From the NCBI GenBank assembly GCA_900107365.1, contig FNPS01000003.1:124001-188000 (forward strand): 64,000 nucleotides of DNA, in the 5' to 3' direction. The position numbers and the translations under genes are program-made. Position 1 is the first letter of the stretch. Each line of letters begins with the position of its first letter. The notes below the pieces were generated by a model. The model saw nothing but the letters and a program-made list of their open reading frames with translations. It searched no databases and had not been told where the DNA came from. The DNA is from Flavobacterium aquidurense (GTDB lineage: Bacteria > Bacteroidota > Bacteroidia > Flavobacteriales > Flavobacteriaceae). This document shows, one piece after another, positions 42,201 to 49,688 of the stretch.

Positions 42201-42498
42201 AAATTGCTTTTGACGGAATTGAAACTCGATGAATATCTGTTTTAAGATTGTTTATGATTTTCCTCTTTGCATTTTCATCAACCACCTGTAAGTATTTAGA
42301 TTGATAAAAAAAGCATTTTATCATCTGCGCTTCGTCTTTCTTTGATACTGCTTTTTTGTAAATTTGATCAACGATTTTGCTTGCTGATTTTATTTTGCCA
42401 TCATTTTCATAGGATGCAACTTTAGCCCATTTCTTGTCCGTTTGTTGCGCAAATAAGGCTGTGGTGAACAATAAGAAAACAAATAAGATATTTTTCAT
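36208..42498 (-). CDS. Large alpha-2-macroglobulin-like protein with embedded TonB-plug-like domain
   Basis: A 2096-residue secreted or membrane-associated protein with signal peptide ([12 protein letters not shown]). The order is: helical and low-complexity region (to about 450), macroglobulin beta-sandwich repeats including [20 protein letters not shown] (about 600), a plug-like domain at about 1230-1306, the A2M domain ([28 protein letters not shown], about 1325), the thioester motif CAEQ (Cys1550) in [13 protein letters not shown], the thioester domain, and a C-terminal receptor-binding-like region. Bacterial macroglobulins trap proteases or aid envelope defence. The insert LYIVDGE ... 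[36 protein letters not shown] closely resembles the SusC plug in this same window. Confidence 0.9.
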   Translation of the reverse strand: [2096 protein letters not shown]

Positions 42499-42628
42499 AA
42501 GTCAGTTTTGGTATATAGAGTATTGTTTTATAGTAAAGGTTGGATTCGTTTAAAAATAATTTTCGTACAAATTACTAATTTATCTCCAAAAGCAAATAAT
42601 ACATTCTATATTTCCCTATTTTTGAAAT

Positions 42629-43315
42629 ATGAAAAAGCTGCTATTTCTTTTTTTATTCTTGCCAATTTTAATTTGGTCACAATCGAATTTTGACAAAGGC
42701 GAAAGGTTGTTTCATGCCAAAAAATATGACGAGGCTCAGGTTATTTTGGAAGGAGTTTTAAAAACAAAGCCTTCAGATATAAAAACGCTGGAATATTTGG
42801 GAGATATAGCTGCGCATCAGAAAGAATGGGTAAAAGGAGCAGAATATTATAAAAAACTAAAAGAACTAAAACCCACAGAAGCAGAGTATTTTTATAAATA
42901 CGGCGGGTGCTTGGCGATGCGGGCCATGGAAGTAAATAAGTTAAAAGCTTTAGGAATGGTAGGAGACATGAAAGAAGCTTTCGAAAAAGCAATAATTCTG
43001 AACCCAAAACACATTCCGGCCAGATGGGCTTTGATTGAAATCTATCTGCAATTACCTGGATTTTTAGGAGGGAGTGAATCTAAAGCATTGGAATATTCGA
43101 GTGAATTAATGCAGATTTCATCAGTCGATGGTTATTTGTCAAGAGGAAGAATAGACGAATATTTTAAACGATATCCATCCGCAGAAAAAAATTATTTGAG
43201 GGCAAATGAAATTGGCAAATCAAAAGTCACTTTTCAAAAATTATATAATTTATATTTGAACAAATTAAAAGACCCTAAAAAGGCACAGGAATTAAAGAGA
43301 AAATTTGAAGCATAA
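42629..43315 (+). CDS. Secreted tetratricopeptide-repeat protein
   Basis: A 228-residue protein with a signal peptide (LFLFLPILIWSQS) and tandem TPR helices: FDKGERLFHAKKYDEAQVILEGVLKTKPSDIKTLEYLGDIA, WVKGAEYYKKLKELKPTEAEYFYKYGG and AFEKAIILNPKHIPARWALIEIYLQLPG. TPRs mediate protein-protein contacts, and the periplasmic partner is unknown. It precedes mpl on the same strand with a 66-base gap containing GGAATTT words. Confidence 0.85.
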   Translation: MKKLLFLFLFLPILIWSQSNFDKGERLFHAKKYDEAQVILEGVLKTKPSDIKTLEYLGDIAAHQKEWVKGAEYYKKLKELKPTEAEYFYKYGGCLAMRAMEVNKLKALGMVGDMKEAFEKAIILNPKHIPARWALIEIYLQLPGFLGGSESKALEYSSELMQISSVDGYLSRGRIDEYFKRYPSAEKNYLRANEIGKSKVTFQKLYNLYLNKLKDPKKAQELKRKFEA

Positions 43316-43330
43316 TTGACAACTTCAAAA

Positions 43331-43380
43331 TTAAATTCCATTAAGAATTTGGAATTTGGAACTTAAAAATTGGAATTTTA
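43331..43380. repeat. GGAATTT words between the TPR gene and mpl
   Basis: AAATTCCA (43333-43340) pairs with TGGAATTT (43350-43357). Further TTTGGAA and TTGGAATTTT words continue to the mpl ATG at 43382. It belongs to the same family as the terminators at 4414 and 5328. Confidence 0.75.
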
Positions 43381-43381
43381 A

Positions 43382-44737
43382 ATGAAAACACATTTTATCG
43401 CAATTGGCGGGAGCGCTATGCACAACTTAGCATTAGCATTGCATAACAAAGGATATAAAGTTACAGGAAGTGATGACGCTATTTTTGAACCATCAAAATC
43501 AAGATTAGAGAAAAAAGGAATTTTACCTGCCGAATTGGGTTGGTTTCCTGAGAAAATAACTTCGGATATTGAAGCTGTAATTCTTGGAATGCACGCAAAA
43601 GCAGATAATCCGGAATTATTAAAAGCACAAGAATTGGGATTGAAAATTTATTCGTATCCGGAATTTTTGTACGAACAGTCTAAAAATAAAACACGTGTTG
43701 TGATTGGCGGATCACACGGAAAAACGACTATTACTTCGATGATTTTGCACGTTATGCATTATCACAATATTGAAGTTGATTATATGGTTGGAGCACAATT
43801 GGAAGGTTTTGATACCATGGTGCATCTTACGGAGGAAAATGATTTTATGGTTTTAGAAGGCGATGAGTATTTGTCTTCTCCAATTGACAGACGTCCAAAA
43901 TTTCATTTGTATCAACCAAATATTGCTTTGATTTCAGGAATTGCATGGGATCATATAAATGTTTTTCCAACGTATGAAAATTATGTAGAGCAATTTGAAA
44001 TTTTTATTCAAAAAATTACGAACGGTGGTATTTTAGTTTACAACGAAAATGATCCTGAAGTGAAACGTGTTGCTGAAGCAGCAACAAATCCGATTCGTAA
44101 ATTATCTTATCATACACCTGAATATACAGTAAGTGATGGTGTGACTTTATTAAAGACTCCGGAAGGCGATATGCCAATTGAGGTTTTTGGAGCGCACAAC
44201 CTAAATAATTTGGCCGGAGCTAAATGGATCTGTCAAAATATGGGAGTTGACGAAGCTGATTTTTATGAAGCAATCGCTAGTTTTAAAGGAGCGTCAAAAA
44301 GATTAGAAAAAATTGCGGAAGGAGAAGGTAAAGTGGCTTATAAAGACTTTGCGCATTCGCCAAGTAAAGTGGCAGCAACAACTAAAGCGGTAAAAGAACA
44401 ATATCCAAACAGAACCTTAGTCGCTTGTTTAGAATTGCATACCTATAGCAGTTTAAATGCTGAATTCTTAAAAGAATATGAAGGTGCGTTAGAATATGCT
44501 GATGTGGCTGTAGTTTTCTATTCTCCGGATGCTGTTAAAATTAAGCAATTAGAAGAAGTGACTTATGAGCAAATCGCCAGTTCTTTTAATAGAAAAGATT
44601 TAATTATTTACACAAACCCAGCTGAATTTAAAGAATATTTGTTCAATTTAAATCTTGAAAACTCGGCGCTTTTATTGATGAGTTCAGGAAATTATGGAGG
44701 TTTGAATTTTGACGAAGTAAAAGGCTTGATTAATTAG
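43382..44737 (+). CDS. mpl: UDP-N-acetylmuramate:L-alanyl-gamma-D-glutamyl-meso-diaminopimelate ligase
   Basis: A 451-residue Mur-ligase-family protein. THFIAIGGSAMHNLALAL is the UDP-binding start, VVIGGSHGKTTITSMI is the ATP loop, LEGDEYLSSPIDRRPKFHLY and ISGIAWDHINVFPTY are Mpl-type segments, and YKDFAHSPSKVAATTKAV is the C-terminal substrate loop. Mpl joins recycled tripeptide to UDP-MurNAc in murein recycling. Distinction from MurC rests on the motifs and the shorter length. Other recycling genes are not nearby. Confidence 0.9.
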   Translation: MKTHFIAIGGSAMHNLALALHNKGYKVTGSDDAIFEPSKSRLEKKGILPAELGWFPEKITSDIEAVILGMHAKADNPELLKAQELGLKIYSYPEFLYEQSKNKTRVVIGGSHGKTTITSMILHVMHYHNIEVDYMVGAQLEGFDTMVHLTEENDFMVLEGDEYLSSPIDRRPKFHLYQPNIALISGIAWDHINVFPTYENYVEQFEIFIQKITNGGILVYNENDPEVKRVAEAATNPIRKLSYHTPEYTVSDGVTLLKTPEGDMPIEVFGAHNLNNLAGAKWICQNMGVDEADFYEAIASFKGASKRLEKIAEGEGKVAYKDFAHSPSKVAATTKAVKEQYPNRTLVACLELHTYSSLNAEFLKEYEGALEYADVAVVFYSPDAVKIKQLEEVTYEQIASSFNRKDLIIYTNPAEFKEYLFNLNLENSALLLMSSGNYGGLNFDEVKGLIN

Positions 44738-44873
44738 AGAATTAGTCAATTAGAGAATTAGTCAATTAGAGAATTAGCCAATTAGATAATTAGATAATGT
44801 GTCAATTACGAAACTGTAGTTGGCACATTTTTTTTAGAATTATCTAATTGGCACATTATCTAATTATCTAATT
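44735..44873. terminator. AATTAGAT-word hairpin between convergent mpl and DUF1287 genes
   Basis: Tandem AATTAGTC/AATTAGAG words (44733-44778) lead into a perfect 22-bp inverted repeat with arms 44780-44801 and 44852-44873 (start AATTAGATAATTAGATAATG). Inside, ATGTG-CAA and TTG-CACAT with a T8 run can form a second stem. The right arm ends on the first base of the DUF1287 stop. Confidence 0.88.
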
Positions 44874-45499
44874 TAATTTGAATAACTATAATGTCCGACG
44901 ATCTTATATTCAAACAAACAATCTTCCAGAACTTGGCCTCCACCAACATTATGCACTATTAAATTTCGTTGTCCGTCTGCTGATTTTTTGCTGGTTATGA
45001 TTCCTATGTGAGGTAATTTATCATTAATCATCCAGGTTACCATTTCTCCTGTTTTATAATCTTTTGCATTTTGAGTTACTGCTAGCTTTGCTCCTTTTCT
45101 TTCAAAAAATACTTCTAAATTCGGAACTCTTCTGTGATCGATATTAGTGTCTGTTTTTGTCATTCCCCATTTTTCTAAATTTGGATATTGAGAGAAGTTT
45201 TTGAGCATATCTTCGTGAACTTCTTTCTGTAAATCAATGCCTAATTTTCGATAGGAACGAATGATTACATCAGTACAAACACCTTTGTTTTTTGGAACAT
45301 CGCCGTTAGGGTATTTAATTGGAAAATAAGCAGGATCATAATCTATTGAGGAATCAATGATAGAAATAGCCGCATCTGACAATTGTTGCCCAAAGGTTTG
45401 TTTTGTTTCCAGATTGGTCTGAGCATAAAGGGGACTTTTCTCTTTTTGATTACAAGACAAGAACAAAACGCAAATTGTTAAAAGGTATATTAATTTCAT
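44873..45499 (-). CDS. DUF1287 family lipoprotein
   Basis: A 208-residue lipoprotein (LFLSC, Cys16) with the DUF1287 signature: QLSDAAISIIDSSIDYDPAYFPIKYPNGDVPKNKGVCTDVIIRSYRKLGIDLQKEVHEDM, then TNIDHRRVPNLEVFFERKG and LPHIGIITSKKS. The Cys in GVCTDV, His in LPHIG and a late Asp or Asn pattern suggest an NlpC/P60-like papain fold, so a peptidoglycan amidase role is possible but untested. It is convergent with mpl. Confidence 0.85.
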   Translation of the reverse strand: MKLIYLLTICVLFLSCNQKEKSPLYAQTNLETKQTFGQQLSDAAISIIDSSIDYDPAYFPIKYPNGDVPKNKGVCTDVIIRSYRKLGIDLQKEVHEDMLKNFSQYPNLEKWGMTKTDTNIDHRRVPNLEVFFERKGAKLAVTQNAKDYKTGEMVTWMINDKLPHIGIITSKKSADGQRNLIVHNVGGGQVLEDCLFEYKIVGHYSYSN

Positions 45500-45610
45500 T
45501 CTTCGGAAGTTTATGTTGTTTATTTGCTTTAAATTTAATCATTTTAGAATTGTCTTTTATGAATGATTTTTCTTATTTTTTAATATATTAGCCGTTTAAG
45601 ATTATAATAG

Positions 45611-46072
45611 ATGAACTTATTTACTAAAGTTGTTAAGACAACAAGCGAGAGCCCAGATTTTATTAATTTAATAGAGACTTTTGATGCGTTTTTATGGGAA
45701 CGTTATCCGGAATTAAAAAACGATTACTGGGGCAATAATTTAATCGAATTTAATCCCAATGTTATTCTTATTTATTTGAACGAAAAAGCTGTTGCTTGCG
45801 GTTGTTTTAAAAAATATAAGGCAGGCACAGTTGAATTGAAACGCATGTTTGTTTTGCCAGAAGCACGAGGTTTAGGTTTGGCTCAGAAAATAATTAGAGA
45901 ATTAGAAGAGGAAGCAAGAATTCAGGGTTTTGAAACTATGGTTTTAGAAACATTATACAAACAAATCGAAGCCATTAGTCTTTACCAAAAAGTAGGTTTT
46001 GAAATTGTAGAAAATTATGAACCTTATGTAGGTTTGGCAAATAGTGTTTGTATGAGTAAATCAATTGTTTAA
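45611..46072 (+). CDS. GNAT family N-acetyltransferase
   Basis: A 153-residue GNAT. KAVACGCFKKYKAGTVELKRMFVLPEARGLGLAQKIIRELEEEARIQGF contains the acetyl-CoA loop (RGLGLA), and MVLETLYKQIEAISLYQKVGFEIVENYEP supplies the C-terminal strand and helix. The acceptor is unknown. Its stop overlaps the radC start by one base (TAATG), so it heads a compact operon GNAT-radC-HAD-secreted protein. Confidence 0.9.
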   Translation: MNLFTKVVKTTSESPDFINLIETFDAFLWERYPELKNDYWGNNLIEFNPNVILIYLNEKAVACGCFKKYKAGTVELKRMFVLPEARGLGLAQKIIRELEEEARIQGFETMVLETLYKQIEAISLYQKVGFEIVENYEPYVGLANSVCMSKSIV

Positions 46073-46761
46073 TGGAGAACACTCATTTTCCTATTACAAA
46101 TTGGTCTGAAGACGATCGTCCGCGCGAAAAATTAATGCTTAAAGGTAAAAGCGCTTTAAGCGATGCAGAATTGATAGCGATATTAATTGGATCTGGAAGT
46201 CGGAATGAATCTGCTGTAGATTTAAGCAAAAGAATTTTGGCCAACGCAGATAATCTAAATGTATTAGGAAAAATGTCTATTTCGCAATTAATGAATTTTA
46301 AAGGAATAGGAGAGGCTAAGGCCATTACCATTATTGCAGCATTAGAACTTGGACGCCGCCGAAGAGCCGAAGATGCTGTTGAATTGGTTAAGATTACCTC
46401 AAGCAAAAGAGTCTTTGAAATTATGCAGCCTGTTATTGGAGAACTACCCCATGAAGAATTTTGGGTGCTTTTTCTGAATAATTCTAATAAGGTAATTTCT
46501 AAATCGCAGTTAAGCAAAGGAGGTATTTCAGGTACAATTGTCGATGTTCGGTTAGTTTTTAAACTAGCCCTCGAAAATGGAGCTACTGGTTTGATTTTGT
46601 GTCACAATCATCCTTCGGGAAATATGCTGCCAAGTGATGCTGACCGACAAATTACTAAAAAAATTAAACAGGCGGGAGATAGTTTAGATGTTAAAGTTTT
46701 GGATCATTTGATTATTACTGAAACAAAATATTATAGTTTTGTAGATGAAGGAATTTTTTAG
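46072..46761 (+). CDS. radC: RadC/JAMM-domain DNA-repair-associated protein
   Basis: A 229-residue RadC. An N-terminal helix-hairpin-helix (MSISQLMNFKGIGEAKAITIIAALELGRRR) would contact DNA. The C-terminal MPN/JAMM metalloprotease-like motif is LILCHNHPSGNMLPSDAD, with its Glu in LPHEEFWVLFLNN. Despite its name, a direct repair role is unproven. It is translationally coupled to the GNAT gene and followed three bases later by the HAD gene. Confidence 0.94.
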   Translation: MENTHFPITNWSEDDRPREKLMLKGKSALSDAELIAILIGSGSRNESAVDLSKRILANADNLNVLGKMSISQLMNFKGIGEAKAITIIAALELGRRRRAEDAVELVKITSSKRVFEIMQPVIGELPHEEFWVLFLNNSNKVISKSQLSKGGISGTIVDVRLVFKLALENGATGLILCHNHPSGNMLPSDADRQITKKIKQAGDSLDVKVLDHLIITETKYYSFVDEGIF

Positions 46762-46764
46762 ATT

Positions 46765-47451
46765 ATGAATACCACAATTACAGATGTTTTTTTCGATTTA
46801 GATCATACACTTTGGGATTTTGATAAAAATTCAGAAATGGCTTTTGATCGCATTTTCAAAAGTAAATTTCCAGAAATTAAAATCAAAGATTTCATTGAGA
46901 AATATGCTCCTATTAATCAGGCATGTTGGAAACTTTATCAAAATGATCAGATAACCCATGTTGAACTTCGTTATAACAGGTTAAAGTTTTCTTTTGATGC
47001 TTTAAATATTGATATTGCTGATGAAGATATCAATACAATTGCCAGTGATTATATTGAATACTTAACAGATAATAATCACCTTTTTGATGGTGCAATTGAG
47101 ATTTTAAAATATTTAAAGCCAAAATATAAATTGCATATTATCACCAACGGTTTCGCAAATGTTCAGGAGAAAAAGATCAATAATGCTTTACTTTCTGAGT
47201 ATTTCAATACGATAACAAATTCAGAATTAGCTGGTGTGAAAAAGCCAAATAGTATTATCTTTGATTATGCTGTTAATTCGGCCAGGGCTTCAAAGGAAAA
47301 TAGTATTATGATTGGAGACTGTCTTGATGCTGACGTTAATGGCGCATTGAATGCAGGTTTGGACGCTATTTTTTTTAATGAAAAGAAAATTGAAGCTCCG
47401 GAAAATATTAAACAGATAAACCATTTATTAGAACTTAAAAAATATTTATAA
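46765..47451 (+). CDS. HAD superfamily hydrolase, YjjG-like
   Basis: A 228-residue haloacid-dehalogenase-fold phosphatase. VFFDLDHTLWDFDKNSEMAF has the nucleophile DxD, KLHIITNGFANVQEKKI the Thr/Ser motif II, GVKKPNSIIFDYAV the Lys motif III, and MIGDCLDADVNGALNAGLDAIFFN the metal-binding motif IV. The YjjG branch dephosphorylates nucleoside monophosphates, including modified ones, so a nucleotide house-cleaning role is plausible. It sits in a tight plus-strand operon after radC. Confidence 0.92.
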   Translation: MNTTITDVFFDLDHTLWDFDKNSEMAFDRIFKSKFPEIKIKDFIEKYAPINQACWKLYQNDQITHVELRYNRLKFSFDALNIDIADEDINTIASDYIEYLTDNNHLFDGAIEILKYLKPKYKLHIITNGFANVQEKKINNALLSEYFNTITNSELAGVKKPNSIIFDYAVNSARASKENSIMIGDCLDADVNGALNAGLDAIFFNEKKIEAPENIKQINHLLELKKYL

Positions 47452-47453
47452 AG

Positions 47454-48236
47454 ATGAGAATTAAATTTTTGTTGGTTGCGCTTTTTTGCGTAGTTATAGG
47501 ATTTGCACAATCTATTAATGATTATAAAGCTGTAATTGTTCCTTTGAAATACGATTTCATGAAATCTGATAATCAGTATAGAATGGCTACAATGACTAAG
47601 TCTAATTTGATTAAAGCTGGTTTTCAGGCTTTTTATGCAAACGAAGATATTCCTGCCGAATTTAGCGATCGTTGTCAGCTTTTGTACATTGATGTAAAAA
47701 AAGACAATGCTTTTTTAATGACAAAACTTTTTATAGAATTTAAAGATTGCTATGGAAAAGTGGTTTATACATCTGAAGTTGGAAAAAGCAAAGAGAAAGA
47801 TTATGAAACAGCATATAGAGAGTGTCTTGAAATGGCCTTTGTATCTGTAACAGGCTTGCATTACAAATACAGTGGTAAAATGGTTGCCCCAACTGGTAAC
47901 AAAGTTGGAACTGTAGCTTTGAATCCAGCAGCAGTTGCAGTTATGACTCCGGCAGCAACAGCAGCAGTCGCTACACCTGCAGCAGTAGTTGTTACACCAG
48001 TTTCAGATGTTTCTGATCCAAACTTGTTATATGCTCAACCAACAGAGAATGGATATCAGTTGATTGATAAAACACCAAAAGTGGTAATGAAATTACTTAA
48101 AACATCTCGTCCTGATTCTTTTATAGCTATAAAAGATGGTGTGCAGGGTACATTAAATGCAAAAGACAATCAATGGTTTTTTGAATATTATCAAAACGAT
48201 AAATTAGTATCTGAAAAAGTTTCAGTTAAATTCTAA
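47454..48236 (+). CDS. Secreted protein of unknown function with Ala/Val/Pro-rich linker
   Basis: A 260-residue protein with a signal peptide (FLLVALFCVVIGFAQ). Two folded parts, residues about 18-140 (including DRCQLLYIDVKKDN and LEMAFVSVTGLHYKYSG) and about 190-260 (YQLIDKTPKVVMKLLKTSRPDSFIAIKDG), are joined by a 40-residue Ala/Val/Pro/Thr-rich linker. I do not recognise the domains. It starts three bases after the HAD stop, so it is probably cotranscribed with that gene, though it acts outside the cytoplasm. Confidence 0.8.
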   Translation: MRIKFLLVALFCVVIGFAQSINDYKAVIVPLKYDFMKSDNQYRMATMTKSNLIKAGFQAFYANEDIPAEFSDRCQLLYIDVKKDNAFLMTKLFIEFKDCYGKVVYTSEVGKSKEKDYETAYRECLEMAFVSVTGLHYKYSGKMVAPTGNKVGTVALNPAAVAVMTPAATAAVATPAAVVVTPVSDVSDPNLLYAQPTENGYQLIDKTPKVVMKLLKTSRPDSFIAIKDGVQGTLNAKDNQWFFEYYQNDKLVSEKVSVKF

Positions 48237-48252
48237 AATATAAAATGTGGTT

Positions 48253-49530
48253 TTAATAACCATATTTATCTTTCCAACGGTTTTTTAAAAATTCGCGGTT
48301 ACTATTCTCTCTTGAATTGTTTCCCGGATTGTAAAGAACCGTTTTTTTTATGGCATCCGGCAAAAATTCCTGTTCGGCAAAATTATTGGCATAATCGTGC
48401 GAATATTTATAATCGTCACCATAACCCAACTCTTTCATAAGTTTAGTTGGGGCATTTCTTAAATGTATTGGTACTGGTAAATCTCCTGTTTGTTTTACTA
48501 ATTGTTGTGCATTACCTATTGCCATATAAGAAGCATTGCTTTTTGGTGAAGTGGCAAGGTAAATGGCGCATTGGCTCAGAATAATTCGACTTTCAGGATA
48601 GCCAATAGTGATTACAGCCTGAAAAGTGTTGTTTGCCATAATAAATGCTGTTGGATTTGCATTCCCAATATCTTCACTTGATAATATAAGCATTCTGCGG
48701 GCAATAAATTTCACATCTTCTCCGCCTTCAATCATTCTGGCCAGCCAGTAAACAGCTCCGTTTGGGTCACTTCCACGAATAGATTTTATGAAGGCTGAAA
48801 CAATATCATAATGTTGCTCGCCACTTTTGTCGTAGAGAACAGTGTTTTGTTGAACCAGTTCAAAAACACGATTGTTTGTAATAATGATTTCATCTTCTGC
48901 CGAAGCATTTACTACTAATTCAAATATGTTTAGTAGTTTTCTTCCGTCTCCGCCTGAAAGACGCAATAAGGCTTCGGTTTCTTTTAAAATGATATTTTTA
49001 GAAGCCAGTTCAGTATCCGTTTTCATTGCGCGATGCAATAGAGCTTCCAGATCAGCTTTTGTAAAAGCATTTAAGATGTAAACCTGGCAACGCGACAATA
49101 ATGCAGGAATGACTTCAAAACTTGGGTTCTCGGTCGTTGCGCCAATTAAGGTAATCCAGCCTTTTTCTACCGCTGCCAAAAGTGAATCTTGCTGCGATTT
49201 GCTAAAACGATGAATCTCATCTATAAACAAAATTGGATTTTTAGCTGTAAATAATCCACCGCTTTGTTTGGCTTTGTCAATCACATCGCGAATATCTTTT
49301 ACACCTGAATTTATCGCACTTAAAATATAAAATGGACGTTTTGATTCTTGTGCAATGATTTGTGCCAAGGTTGTTTTTCCGGTTCCCGGAGGTCCCCAGA
49401 ATATTAGAGACGGAATGATTCCTTTCGAAATTTGTTGTGTCAAAGATCCATTTGGACCAACCAAATGATTTTGACTAATATAATCTTCTAATTTCTGTGG
49501 GCGAATACGCTCGGCTAAAGGTGCTTCCAT
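48253..49530 (-). CDS. rarA: Replication-associated recombination protein A (RarA/MgsA), AAA+ ATPase
   Basis: A 425-residue AAA+ ATPase related to clamp loaders, acting at stalled forks. It has Walker [11 protein letters not shown], Walker [11 protein letters not shown], sensor [13 protein letters not shown] and the arginine-finger helix ALLSRCQVY. The C-terminal tetramerisation domain includes [17 protein letters not shown] and [18 protein letters not shown]. It is convergent with the secreted-protein gene, with only 16 bases between stops and no terminator. Confidence 0.96.
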   Translation of the reverse strand: MEAPLAERIRPQKLEDYISQNHLVGPNGSLTQQISKGIIPSLIFWGPPGTGKTTLAQIIAQESKRPFYILSAINSGVKDIRDVIDKAKQSGGLFTAKNPILFIDEIHRFSKSQQDSLLAAVEKGWITLIGATTENPSFEVIPALLSRCQVYILNAFTKADLEALLHRAMKTDTELASKNIILKETEALLRLSGGDGRKLLNIFELVVNASAEDEIIITNNRVFELVQQNTVLYDKSGEQHYDIVSAFIKSIRGSDPNGAVYWLARMIEGGEDVKFIARRMLILSSEDIGNANPTAFIMANNTFQAVITIGYPESRIILSQCAIYLATSPKSNASYMAIGNAQQLVKQTGDLPVPIHLRNAPTKLMKELGYGDDYKYSHDYANNFAEQEFLPDAIKKTVLYNPGNNSRENSNREFLKNRWKDKYGY

Positions 49531-49688
49531 TTTGTAAAATTACTATTTTCAATTTTAATTATAAATTTTTAAAAGTTAATTAGTAATGAAAGTGACTTGG
49601 GTAGGAAAATTTATTTAGCTGACAAATTATCAGTAAATAGGTTTTGGATAGTTTTTTGATGTTCATCTATTTATTATTCCTAAAAAAA

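Noticed and set aside
42617..42624. TATTTTTG as -7 box of the TPR gene
   Set aside because: It ends four bases before the ATG, so it would imply a leaderless message. There is no -33 box.
45403..45591. 62-codon plus-strand frame overlapping the start of the DUF1287 gene
   Set aside because: It is antisense to a well-supported lipoprotein signal region and runs through its promoter. No support as a gene.
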